DNA of 20,829 nt, from NCBI GenBank assembly GCA_020724185.1, contig DYHL01000014.1, positions 1 through 20,829 of the forward strand. The letters are read 5' to 3'. The notes under the pieces are model-generated. The model was given only the letters and a program-made list of their open reading frames with translations, was not told the origin of the DNA and searched no databases. Origin of the DNA: Candidatus Nitrosymbiomonas sp. GTDB taxonomy: Bacteria > Sysuimicrobiota > Sysuimicrobiia > Sysuimicrobiales > Humicultoraceae. This document shows, in pieces, positions 1-6,931 of this stretch; position 1 is the first letter of the stretch; each line of letters opens with the position of its first letter. A program made the position numbers and the translations under genes.

Positions 1-177
1 GGTTCGGGAGGCCAGGGGTCGTAGCTGCGCCGTCATCAGGGGGCATCGCACCGCCATTGTAGTGGCGGGATTCCACCTGGCGCAAGCCCGCTGCCTCGAA
101 GGGATACGGCCCTCCGCCGAAGAAGACGCAAGAACGCAGCATGGCGCGCCAAACCGTGAGCCGCCCAGGAAGGAGAA
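1..177. other. Leading stretch without a supported gene
   Basis: No reading frame here looks like protein with recognisable family features. Frame 1 stops at 22-24 and frame 3 at 60-62, so either could hold the last few codons of a gene that begins before the window, perhaps another subunit of the molybdenum hydroxylase. Frame 2 stays open to 187 but has no start and an uncharacteristic composition. The stretch contains a small hairpin (51-68), annotated separately, and ends with the ribosome binding site AGGAAGGAG at 167-175 in front of the ATG at 178. Confidence 0.5.
51..68 (+). other. Small inverted repeat upstream of the 2Fe-2S gene
   Basis: CCGCCA (51-56) and TGGCGG (63-68) form a perfect 6-bp stem with a 6-nt loop, TTGTAG. 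No T-run follows, so it is at best a weak transcript-end or processing hairpin. It could also be a half-site pair for a regulator. A chance occurrence in GC-rich DNA is quite possible. Confidence 0.25.
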
Positions 178-660
178 ATGGGTTTGAAGGTTACGATCAC
201 GACCAACGGCGCCACAGCGACCCACAACGTGGAACCCAGGCTCCTGCTCGTGCAGTACCTGCGCGAGGTGCTGGGGCTGACCGGCACGCACATCGGGTGC
301 GACACCACGAGCTGCGGGGCGTGCACGGTGATGCTCAACGGTCTGGCGGTGAAGTCGTGTACGGAGCTGGCCGTGCAGGCCGACGGTGGGAAGATCCTAA
401 CGGTGGAGGGCCTGGCCCAAGACGGCCGGCTCCATCCCATCCAGGAAGCCTTCTGGGAGGAGCACGGGCTGCAGTGCGGGTTCTGCACGCCGGGCATGAT
501 GCTCACCGCGTTGCAGATCATCGAGCGCCACCCGAATCCGACCGACGAGGAGATCCGGCGCGGCCTGGAAGGCAATCTGTGCAGGTGCACCGGATACCAC
601 AACATCGTCAACGCCGTGAAGCGGGCGGCGGGCGAGATGGCCGCTCAACCCCCCGGGTAG
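178..660 (+). CDS. 2Fe-2S subunit of a xanthine dehydrogenase / CO dehydrogenase-family hydroxylase (CoxS-like)
   Basis: A 160-residue protein that passes electrons between the molybdenum site and FAD in molybdenum hydroxylases. It has both expected iron-sulfur sites: a plant-ferredoxin-type cluster with Cys41, Cys46, Cys49 and Cys61, and a C-terminal four-helix cluster with Cys100, Cys103, Cys135 and Cys137 (motifs CGFCTPG and CRCTGY). The length is normal for free-standing small subunits. ATG 178 is preceded by AGGAAGGAG with a two-base gap after the core. The large molybdopterin subunit and FAD subunit are not in this window, so they may lie upstream. Substrate cannot be read from this subunit: CO, aldehydes, purines and N-heteroaromatics all use the same type. 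Family assignment is firm; the coxS name is not warranted without the large subunit. Confidence 0.95.
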   Translation: MGLKVTITTNGATATHNVEPRLLLVQYLREVLGLTGTHIGCDTTSCGACTVMLNGLAVKSCTELAVQADGGKILTVEGLAQDGRLHPIQEAFWEEHGLQCGFCTPGMMLTALQIIERHPNPTDEEIRRGLEGNLCRCTGYHNIVNAVKRAAGEMAAQPPG

Positions 661-696
661 ATCCAGGGAAGCACACCGGCAGATCCAGGAAGCACA
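659..696 (+). repeat. Imperfect tandem repeat between the 2Fe-2S gene and the TetR gene
   Basis: AGATCCAGGGAAGCACA at 659-675 recurs as AGATCCAGGAAGCACA at 681-696, one base shorter, giving a 22-nt period. It begins in the stop codon of the preceding gene and lies 60-97 bases ahead of the TetR start. It may be a small local duplication. A two-turn-spaced pair of protein sites is also possible, although neither unit is palindromic as TetR operators usually are. Confidence 0.45.
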
Positions 697-755
697 GGGG
701 AGCAGGAGATCGGAACAGCACAGCGAATGGCGTGTTGCAACCACAAAGTTGAAGG

Positions 756-1439
756 GTGATTCACCTGCCAGATCACCGCCGGCCGGTCACCCATCCCAAG
801 GGAGAGCGGGGACGGCGTACCAGGCAGCAACTCCTGGACGCCGCCGAGGTGGAGTTCGGCCAGCGGGGCTACTTCGCCACCTCGGTGGCGGACATCACGC
901 GCCGCGCCCGCGTCGCGCAGGGTACTTTCTACGTCTACTTCCCCAGCAAGCAGGAGATCTTTGCGGAGTTGGTGCGCCACCTCAGCCGGTCGCTGCGCCA
1001 CGCGATCCAGCAGGCGGTGGCAGGGGTCGGGGACCGCCTGGCGGTGGAGCGCAAGGGGTTTGAGACCTTCCTCCGGTTCGTCGCCACCCACCGCAACCTC
1101 TACCGCATCGTGCTGCAGGCCGAGTCCGTGAACCCGCCTGTCTACCGATGGTACTACCGGCGCCTGGCGGAGGGCTACGTGCGGGGACTGTCCGCGGCGA
1201 TGGACGCCGGCGAGATCCGGCGCACCGACCCCGAGGCCCTGTCGTATTGCCTGATGGGAATAGGGAACTTCATCGGGATGCGCTACTCGCTGTGGAACCG
1301 GGCTGGCCTGCCGCGGCGCGCGCTGGAGAGCATGTTCGAGTTCATCGCCTCGGGCCTGGCGCCCGCGGCCGCGCCGGTTTCGAAGAGCGCGGGACGGCGG
1401 CCGGGAAGCGGCGCTCGGCGGCAGGGCGGCGGATCATGA
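756..1439 (+). CDS. TetR/AcrR-family transcriptional regulator
   Basis: A 227-residue DNA-binding regulator. The N-terminal helix-turn-helix domain spans roughly residues 21-68, with the typical TetR run from RTRQQLLDAA to the TFYVYFPSK motif (about 57-65). The remainder is a helical ligand-binding and dimerisation domain without a recognisable ligand signature, followed by a basic, low-complexity tail. GTG 756 is chosen because an in-frame stop lies at 750-752 and the next plausible starts would cut into the DNA-binding domain. The ribosome binding site is poor (GAAGG abuts the start). The stop codon overlaps the next gene's start as ATGA (1436-1439), so regulator and KAS-III-like enzyme are translationally coupled. 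By family habit it probably represses this operon in response to an acyl-CoA or small lipophilic effector, which is inference. Confidence 0.9.
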   Translation: MIHLPDHRRPVTHPKGERGRRTRQQLLDAAEVEFGQRGYFATSVADITRRARVAQGTFYVYFPSKQEIFAELVRHLSRSLRHAIQQAVAGVGDRLAVERKGFETFLRFVATHRNLYRIVLQAESVNPPVYRWYYRRLAEGYVRGLSAAMDAGEIRRTDPEALSYCLMGIGNFIGMRYSLWNRAGLPRRALESMFEFIASGLAPAAAPVSKSAGRRPGSGARRQGGGS

Positions 1440-2446
1440 TCCCGCAGGTGGGGATCGTGGACCTGGCGGTCTACCTTCCGGAGCAGATCATGAGCGCCGA
1501 GGAGGTCGCCGCCCGCTCCGGGATCCCCGCCGAGGTCGTGAGGGAGAAGTTCGGCCTGCGGGGCAAGCACATCGCCGCTCCTGACGAGCACCTCTCGCAC
1601 CTGTGCATCGAAGCCGCGCGCCCCATGCTCTCGGCGGTGCCCGCCGAGGAGATTGACGTCGTCATCTACTTTGGTAGCTATCACCGGGACTACTATGTTT
1701 GGCCGGTGGCCCCGCGCATCCAGCACGCGCTGGGGCTTCATTGGGCCCACGCCTTCGAGCTGATGAACACCAGCGCCGGCGGGCCGATCACCCTGAAGGT
1801 GGCGGCGGATATGCTGCGGGCCGACGCGACGCTCCGAAATATCCTGGTCGTGGCCGGGTCCCGCGAGTCCTACCTCCTGGATTACCAGAACGCCCGCTCG
1901 CGGTTCATGTTCAACTTCGGCGACGGCGCGGCGGCCGCGCTGCTGCGGCGCGGCCACACCAGCAACCGTATCCTGGGTGGCGCGTTCCTCACCAACGGCG
2001 CGTTCGCCATGGATGTCATGGTGCCGGCTGGCGGCTCGGTGCACCCTGCCAGCGCCGAGACCGTCGCGCGCGGCATGCACTCCTTCGATGTCCCGGATCC
2101 CGCTGGGATGAAAGAGCGCCTCGACCCGCTCACCATCACCAACTTCCTTCAGGTCATCCGAGGCGCGTGCGAGCGCAGCGGGCGTGACCCGAGTGAGATC
2201 GGGTTCCTGGCGGTGTTGCACACCAAGCGGTCGCTCCATGACCAACTGCTGGCGGCGCTGGGACTGCGCGAGGATCAGTCGGTCTACCTGGAGGAGACCG
2301 GGCACCTGTCCGCGGCCGACCCCCTGGTGGTGCTGCACGAGGGCCGCCGGACGGGCCGGCTGCGGGACGGCATGCTGGCCGTGGCGGTCAGCGCCGGCAC
2401 CGGTTACTCCTGGGGCGCGGTGGCCATCCAGTGGGGTGATGGCTGA
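1436..2446 (+). CDS. Ketoacyl-ACP synthase III / HMG-CoA synthase-like protein with Ser in place of the catalytic Cys
   Basis: A 336-residue thiolase-fold protein of the FabH type and typical length. ATG 1436 overlaps the regulator's stop; upstream in-frame codons belong to another frame of the TetR gene. FabH enzymes carry a catalytic Cys near residue 112 in an ACAG-like motif, His in HQAN and Asn in GN-T/V-SAS. Here these read NTSAGG (Ser113), HTKRS (His262) and TGHLSAAD (His290). The nucleophile is therefore Ser and the Asn is replaced by His, while the FNFGDGAAA motif (about 159-167) is kept. Normal decarboxylating condensation is doubtful; acyl transfer or a hydrolase/ligase-coupled role is possible. 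DpsC of daunorubicin synthesis is a known KAS-III-like enzyme using Ser. It overlaps the ligase gene by one base (TGATG). Fold assignment is firm, reaction unknown. Confidence 0.85.
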   Translation: MIPQVGIVDLAVYLPEQIMSAEEVAARSGIPAEVVREKFGLRGKHIAAPDEHLSHLCIEAARPMLSAVPAEEIDVVIYFGSYHRDYYVWPVAPRIQHALGLHWAHAFELMNTSAGGPITLKVAADMLRADATLRNILVVAGSRESYLLDYQNARSRFMFNFGDGAAAALLRRGHTSNRILGGAFLTNGAFAMDVMVPAGGSVHPASAETVARGMHSFDVPDPAGMKERLDPLTITNFLQVIRGACERSGRDPSEIGFLAVLHTKRSLHDQLLAALGLREDQSVYLEETGHLSAADPLVVLHEGRRTGRLRDGMLAVAVSAGTGYSWGAVAIQWGDG

Positions 2447-4005
2447 TGCAGGGGATCTGGCACTGGCTCGACCGGCGTGACCTCATCACCCCGCGCCGCC
2501 TGGCCGTAGTGGACGGCGATCGGCGGTTCACCTACCGCGAGCTGGCCGCGCGGGTGCGCCATCTGGCCGCGGGGTTGCAGCGGCGCGGGATCGGTCGGGG
2601 CGACCGCGTGGCCGTCCTTTCCTTCAACCGGGTCGAGACTCTGGAGGCACTGTTCGCCCTGGCGCGCCTGGGTGCGATCATGGTCCCCCTCAACTGGCGC
2701 TTGACCCCACCGGAGCTGGCGGTTCAGCTTGCCGACAGCGCGCCCGGCCTGATGATCGCCGATGCCGAGCACCGCGATCTGGCCACCTCCGCCGCGGCAG
2801 AGGCGCGTATCACGATGCCCCTGGTCCTGATCGGGGATGAGTACGAGGAGGCCGTCCGCACGCCGCAGGAGGGCAACGCGGTAGGCGCCTTCGACGATCC
2901 GCTCATCATCATGTACACCTCGGGGACCACGGGCCGGCCCAAGGGCGCGGTGCTGGCCCAGGGCACGCAGCTCTGGAACAGCCTCAACATTGGCACGGCG
3001 ATCGGGCTCACCTACCGCGACGTTACCCTGACGGTCCTGCCGATGTTCCACATCGGCGGGCTGGGGCTCTACGCGCTGCCCACGCTCCATGTCGGGGGTC
3101 GGCTCATTATCCAACGCACCTTTGACCCGGAGGAGACCTGCCGCCTGCTGCGGGACGAAGGCGTCACCGCGATGTTCGGCGTGCCGGCGATCTACCAGGT
3201 CCTGTTGCAGACGCCCGCCTTCCAACAGCGCGATTACAGTGGCGTTCGGTTCGGCGTGGGGGGCGCACCATGTCCACTCCCAGTGATCGAGGAGTTTGAG
3301 CAGCGCGGCCTGCTGCTCCAGCAGGGCTTCGGCCTGACCGAGACCGCGCCCACGGCCACGCTGCTGCCGCCTGAGGACGCTTTCCGCAAGAAGGGCTCGG
3401 TCGGCCCGCCGACGCTGCATGTCGAGGCGCGCGTCGTGGACGACGCGGGATGCGACCTCCCGCCTGGGGAGATCGGCGAGATCTGCCTGCGCGGCCCCAA
3501 CCTGTTCTTGGGTTACTGGGGGCTGCCCGAGGCCACAGCCGAGGTCTTCTCGCCGCCGGAGCAGCCGGACGATCCCGCGGCGTCGGCGCAGCGCGCGAGC
3601 GGCGACTACCGCGGCTGGTGGTTCCACACCGGTGACCTGGGCTACGCCGACGACGAAGGGTTTCTCTATGTGGCCGACCGCAAGAAGGACATGATCATCT
3701 CAGGCGGCGAGAACATCTACCCCGCCGAGGTGGAGCAGGTCCTCTACCAGCATCCGGCGGTTCTCGACGCCGCTGTCATTGGCATCCCCGACACCCGCTG
3801 GGGCGAGGCGGCGATGGCGCTGGTGGTGCTCAGGCCCGAGGCGCGAGCCACGGCTGAGGAGATCATCGCGGCCTGTCAGGGCCGGCTGGCCCGGTACAAG
3901 ATCCCCAGGCGGGTGGCGTTCGTCGATGTGCTGCCCCGCAACGCCGCGGGCAAGGTGCTCAAGCGCGTGCTGCGCGAGACGTACGGGAAGGCCGGAGAGG
4001 GCTAG
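2446..4005 (+). CDS. AMP-forming acyl-CoA synthetase (fatty acid or aromatic acid CoA ligase family)
   Basis: A 519-residue ANL-superfamily enzyme that activates a carboxylic acid to acyl-AMP and then acyl-CoA. The P-loop motif YTSGTTGRPKG is at 157-167, the Q-G-F-G-L-T-E-T motif in the middle, and the ATP-binding Asp in HTGDLGY is Asp397. The hinge region DRKKDMIISGGENIYP starts at 411, and the adenylation lysine is Lys503 in AAGKVLKR. All catalytic landmarks are intact. A short hydrophilic insertion (roughly residues 367-390, rich in Pro, Ala and acidic residues) precedes the HTGD motif. The acid substrate is not readable; closest general resemblance is to medium/long-chain or aryl ligases. 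The gene starts inside the stop of the KAS-III-like gene and is followed after four bases by the hydrolase. Confidence 0.95.
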   Translation: MQGIWHWLDRRDLITPRRLAVVDGDRRFTYRELAARVRHLAAGLQRRGIGRGDRVAVLSFNRVETLEALFALARLGAIMVPLNWRLTPPELAVQLADSAPGLMIADAEHRDLATSAAAEARITMPLVLIGDEYEEAVRTPQEGNAVGAFDDPLIIMYTSGTTGRPKGAVLAQGTQLWNSLNIGTAIGLTYRDVTLTVLPMFHIGGLGLYALPTLHVGGRLIIQRTFDPEETCRLLRDEGVTAMFGVPAIYQVLLQTPAFQQRDYSGVRFGVGGAPCPLPVIEEFEQRGLLLQQGFGLTETAPTATLLPPEDAFRKKGSVGPPTLHVEARVVDDAGCDLPPGEIGEICLRGPNLFLGYWGLPEATAEVFSPPEQPDDPAASAQRASGDYRGWWFHTGDLGYADDEGFLYVADRKKDMIISGGENIYPAEVEQVLYQHPAVLDAAVIGIPDTRWGEAAMALVVLRPEARATAEEIIAACQGRLARYKIPRRVAFVDVLPRNAAGKVLKRVLRETYGKAGEG

Positions 4006-4009
4006 CCCG

Positions 4010-4825
4010 ATGCCGCGGGCAGCGGTCGGCGCGGTCACGCTGCACTACGAGCGGGCAGGGGACGGACCCGCAGTCGTGCTCGTGCCCGGGCTGGGCGGCG
4101 ATCACCGCCTGTGGCACAACCAGGTGCCGGCGCTGACCGGGCGGTTCGATTGTATCGCGGTGGACAACCGCGGTGCCGGGCAGTCGGCGATTCCGGACGA
4201 GCCGTACACGATTGCGGCATTTGCCGATGATCTGGCTGGATTGCTGGATGCGCTGGGGATCGCGAGAGCGCACCTGGTCGGCGCCTCGATGGGCGGGTTC
4301 ATCGCCCAGGAGTTCGCCCTGCGGCACGCGCACAGGCTGGACCATCTGGTGCTGTGCTGCACCTCGCCAGGTGGGCCCCGGAGCGTGCCTATTCCCCAGG
4401 AGGCCGTGGCCGTGATGGTCCAGCGGACCGGCGACCCGCGGACCGACCTGCTGCGATCGCTGGAGCTGATGACCACCGAGGATTTCCGGGCTGCCTGCCC
4501 GGACGCGGTCGAGGCCCACATCGCCTGGCGTCTGGCGCACCCCCAGCCGCTGTTCGCCTATCACCGCCAGCTAGCCGCTGCTGCCGCGCACGACGCGGCG
4601 GACCGTCTGGGCGCGATCCGCGCGCTGACGCTCGTCTGCCACGGCACCGGGGATCGAATCGTGCCGTCGGCGAACGCGGCGCTGCTGGCCCAGGGCATAC
4701 CGCATGCCCGCCTGCGTCTCTTCGAAGGCTCGTCGCACCTTTTCTTCTGGGAGCGTGCGGCGGAGTTCAACCGGCTCGTGATCGAGTTCCTGGTCGAGGA
4801 CGACCCTCAGGGAGGTGGACGATGA
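4010..4825 (+). CDS. Alpha/beta-fold hydrolase
   Basis: A 271-residue soluble alpha/beta hydrolase. The nucleophile elbow is GASMGG with Ser93; the acid is Asp215 in GTGDRIVP and the base His243 in EGSSHLFF, giving a complete triad. The oxyanion-hole region VPGLGGD (25-31) and the DNRGAGQS motif (52-59) are typical of the enol-lactonase / C-C hydrolase / esterase branch (3-oxoadipate enol-lactonase is a well-known relative). No signal peptide is seen, so the substrate is cytoplasmic. ATG 4010 sits four bases after the ligase stop; an earlier in-frame ATG at 3779 lies inside the ligase gene and is rejected. The stop overlaps the binding-protein start as ATGA. Its position between a CoA ligase and an importer suggests an ester, lactone or thioester substrate, which is inference. 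Confidence 0.9.
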   Translation: MPRAAVGAVTLHYERAGDGPAVVLVPGLGGDHRLWHNQVPALTGRFDCIAVDNRGAGQSAIPDEPYTIAAFADDLAGLLDALGIARAHLVGASMGGFIAQEFALRHAHRLDHLVLCCTSPGGPRSVPIPQEAVAVMVQRTGDPRTDLLRSLELMTTEDFRAACPDAVEAHIAWRLAHPQPLFAYHRQLAAAAAHDAADRLGAIRALTLVCHGTGDRIVPSANAALLAQGIPHARLRLFEGSSHLFFWERAAEFNRLVIEFLVEDDPQGGGR

Positions 4826-6018
4826 ACAAGCTCGCGGTCGTGCTTGTTGTGGTGGCCCTGCTGGCGATGGGAGGGACGGAAGGTCTGGCGCAGCGAGAGC
4901 AGGTCCGGATAGGGATCTCGCTGCCGCTGACCGGTCCGGCCTCTGCCAGCGGCAAGGCGGCCGAGGCCGGCTACCGGCTGGCCCTGGACGAGATCAACAA
5001 GGCCGGCGGGGTGCTGGGCCGCCGGCTGCAGGTCTTCATCGAGGATGACGGCAACCTGCCGGCCAAGGGCGTGCCGATCTTTACGAAGTTCGTGACGGTG
5101 GACCGGGTCCACGCGATCACTGGTATCTTCGGGAGCGCGATTGGGGTCAGCATCGTCGGCCCGGCCAAGTTGCACGAGCCGCTGATCGCCATGCTGGGCG
5201 CGGCCTCGCCCCTGGTGGAGCGTGGCTTCGAGGGCTACAAGTACCTGTTCCACTACCATCCGTGGGCGTATCACAACATGGAGGCCGTGTTCAACTTCAT
5301 GGAGTTCGTGCGCACCGGAACCGGCGCATCTACCATTGCCATCCTCTACGAGGACGGTCCCTTCGGATCGGCGGGCATCGGAGACACCCGCAGTGAGTTG
5401 ATCAAGCGGGGGTTCGACGTCCCGTTCATGGAGTCGTTCAAGACTGGTTCGGGCGACTTCACCGCGCTGCTTACGCGTGCGAAGCGCCACCCGGTGGACG
5501 TGCTGTTCTGGATCGGGTTCGACGCCGACGCGCTGCCGATCGCGGTGCAATCTCGCGAGATCGGGTTCAAGCCGCGGCTGATCTTCGGGTCGCCGGCGTC
5601 GTGGCCGGTGGGCTATGAGGGCAACCCCGTGGCCCGCGACGTCGCCGGCATGGCCGGCTGGACCTCGGCCAGCCCGCTGCCTGCGTCCAAGGAGTTCGTC
5701 AAGAAGTACCAGGCCAAGTTCGGAAGTCTGAGCGAGGAGTACATGGCGCCGATGGGCTACACGATCCTCACGTCACTGGCGGCAGCGATGAACAAGGCCG
5801 GCACCACCGACAAGGACCGTGTCACGGCCGAGCTGGCCAAGACCGACGCGGACACGCCTGTTGGGCGGCTGCGGTTCAAGCCCAGCCGGCTCAGCCCCAG
5901 CGTCTACCAGGGATTCGACTCCGATCTGTGGATGGTGTTCCAGTTCCGGGAAGGGCGGCGGGTGCCGGTGTGGCCCAAGCACGTGGCCGCCGGTCCGCTG
6001 GCGTGGCGCTGGCGATAG
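4822..6018 (+). CDS. LIV-type ABC transporter substrate-binding protein
   Basis: A 398-residue periplasmic binding protein of the LivJ/LivK class (type I fold). A signal peptide occupies about residues 1-24 (MNK, a hydrophobic core, then LAQ); no lipobox cysteine is visible. The mature start V-RIGISLPLTGP and the segment KAAEAGYRLALDEINKAGG are hallmarks of the family. Such proteins bind branched-chain amino acids, amides, urea or aromatic and short-chain carboxylates, so the ligand cannot be named. It is translationally coupled to the hydrolase upstream and followed by a strong hairpin (6031-6064) before the permeases. That arrangement usually lets the binding protein be made in excess. The neighbouring CoA ligase suggests a carboxylate ligand rather than an amino acid, which is inference. 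Confidence 0.95.
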   Translation: MNKLAVVLVVVALLAMGGTEGLAQREQVRIGISLPLTGPASASGKAAEAGYRLALDEINKAGGVLGRRLQVFIEDDGNLPAKGVPIFTKFVTVDRVHAITGIFGSAIGVSIVGPAKLHEPLIAMLGAASPLVERGFEGYKYLFHYHPWAYHNMEAVFNFMEFVRTGTGASTIAILYEDGPFGSAGIGDTRSELIKRGFDVPFMESFKTGSGDFTALLTRAKRHPVDVLFWIGFDADALPIAVQSREIGFKPRLIFGSPASWPVGYEGNPVARDVAGMAGWTSASPLPASKEFVKKYQAKFGSLSEEYMAPMGYTILTSLAAAMNKAGTTDKDRVTAELAKTDADTPVGRLRFKPSRLSPSVYQGFDSDLWMVFQFREGRRVPVWPKHVAAGPLAWRWR

Positions 6019-6030
6019 GAGCAGAGATCT

Positions 6031-6064
6031 CCGGCCGCCCGTCCGGATATGGGCGGGCGGCCGG
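6031..6064 (+). terminator. Strong stem-loop between binding-protein and permease genes (attenuator or mRNA-stabilising hairpin)
   Basis: CCGGCCGCCCGTCC (6031-6044) pairs with GGGCGGGCGGCCGG (6051-6064): 14 pairs, 13 Watson-Crick plus one G-T, around a six-base loop GGATAT. It starts 12 bases after the binding-protein stop and ends 9 bases before the permease ATG. No T-run follows, so a canonical intrinsic terminator is unlikely. Partial attenuation or protection of the upstream mRNA from 3' exonucleases is more likely. Confidence 0.75.
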
Positions 6065-6073
6065 GGTTGCGTG

Positions 6074-6931
6074 ATGGACCTCTTCCTCCAGACCCTGGCC
6101 AACGCGCTGATCCAGAGCGGGACCTACGCGCTGGCATCGTCCGGCCTGGCCCTGGCGGTCGGGGTGCTACACATTGTGAACTTCGCGCACGGCGAGTTCC
6201 TGATGGTCGGCGCGTTCGTCGCCTACTGGCTGAGCGTGCTGGCCGGGATTGATCCCATTGTCTCGTTGGTGCCTGCTGGTGCCGTCATGTTCGCGGCCAG
6301 CGGGGTGATCTACCAGGCCAGCATCCGCCGCGTGCTGCTCGCCCCTGAGCTCAACGCGCTGCTGCTGACCTTCGGGATCGGCATCACGCTGCAGAACCTG
6401 GCGGTGCTGGTGTTTGGCGCCACGCCCCGCGTGGTCCACACCGCCTACCAGCTCACTGCGGTGACGCTGGGCCCGGTCTCGGTGGGCGTGGCGCCGCTGA
6501 TAACGCTGATCGTATCGGTTGCGCTGCTGGCCGGCATGTACGCCGTTCTGTACCGGACCGGCGTTGGCAAGAGCATCCGCGCGGTTGCCCAGAACCGCAC
6601 CGGCGCGCACCTGGTCGGGCTGGACGTGGACCGGATCTACCTGCTGACCTTCGGCATCGCCTCGGCGCTGGCCGCGATCGCCGGCGCTATGGTCCTGGTG
6701 CGCATCGGCGCCAGCCCGCACATGGGGTTTGGGTTCGTCCTCAAGGCGTTCGCGATCATCGTGATGGCAGGGCTGGGGAACCTGACCGGCGTGCTGTGGG
6801 CGTCGCTGGTCCTGGCGACGGCGGAGGCGTTCGTGCGCACCTACGTCCCAGGCGGCGGCGGCGCAGCCGAGGCCGTTTTCTTCCTGCTCATATTCTTCAC
6901 CCTGGTGTGGCGCTCATGGAGGACGGCATGA
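6074..6931 (+). CDS. livH: LIV-type ABC transporter permease, LivH-like
   Basis: A 285-residue inner-membrane permease, one half of the channel of a branched-chain amino acid-type importer. About eight hydrophobic segments run through its length. The family motif NFAHGEFLMVGAF begins at residue 36, and the cytoplasmic coupling region RAVAQNRTGAHLVGLDV is recognisable in the second half. ATG 6074 is chosen; the adjacent GTG 6071 is an equally possible start, and the upstream in-frame extension runs through the hairpin and the preceding gene. No clear Shine-Dalgarno sequence is visible, and the stem of the hairpin lies very near the start, so translation could be limited. The stop overlaps the next start as ATGA. 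The symbol denotes family similarity, not proof of leucine transport. Confidence 0.93.
   Translation: MDLFLQTLANALIQSGTYALASSGLALAVGVLHIVNFAHGEFLMVGAFVAYWLSVLAGIDPIVSLVPAGAVMFAASGVIYQASIRRVLLAPELNALLLTFGIGITLQNLAVLVFGATPRVVHTAYQLTAVTLGPVSVGVAPLITLIVSVALLAGMYAVLYRTGVGKSIRAVAQNRTGAHLVGLDVDRIYLLTFGIASALAAIAGAMVLVRIGASPHMGFGFVLKAFAIIVMAGLGNLTGVLWASLVLATAEAFVRTYVPGGGGAAEAVFFLLIFFTLVWRSWRTA

Noticed and set aside
2..187. Open + strand frame at the window start that could be the tail of an upstream gene
   Set aside because: It ends inside the 2Fe-2S gene and its translation shows no recognisable C-terminal motif of a hydroxylase subunit, so it cannot be supported as coding.
1148..1435. Upstream extension of the KAS-III-like reading frame
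   Set aside because: This part overlaps the TetR gene in another frame and reads as Arg/Gly-rich shadow sequence. The fold begins at the ATG at 1436, which overlaps the regulator's stop.
2404..3627. Long minus-strand open frame (407 codons) opposite the CoA ligase gene
   Set aside because: It is antisense to a clearly functional ligase with all motifs, is rich in Arg, Gln, His and Gly as shadow frames in GC-rich DNA are, and shows no family features. The same applies to the other long minus-strand frames in the window.
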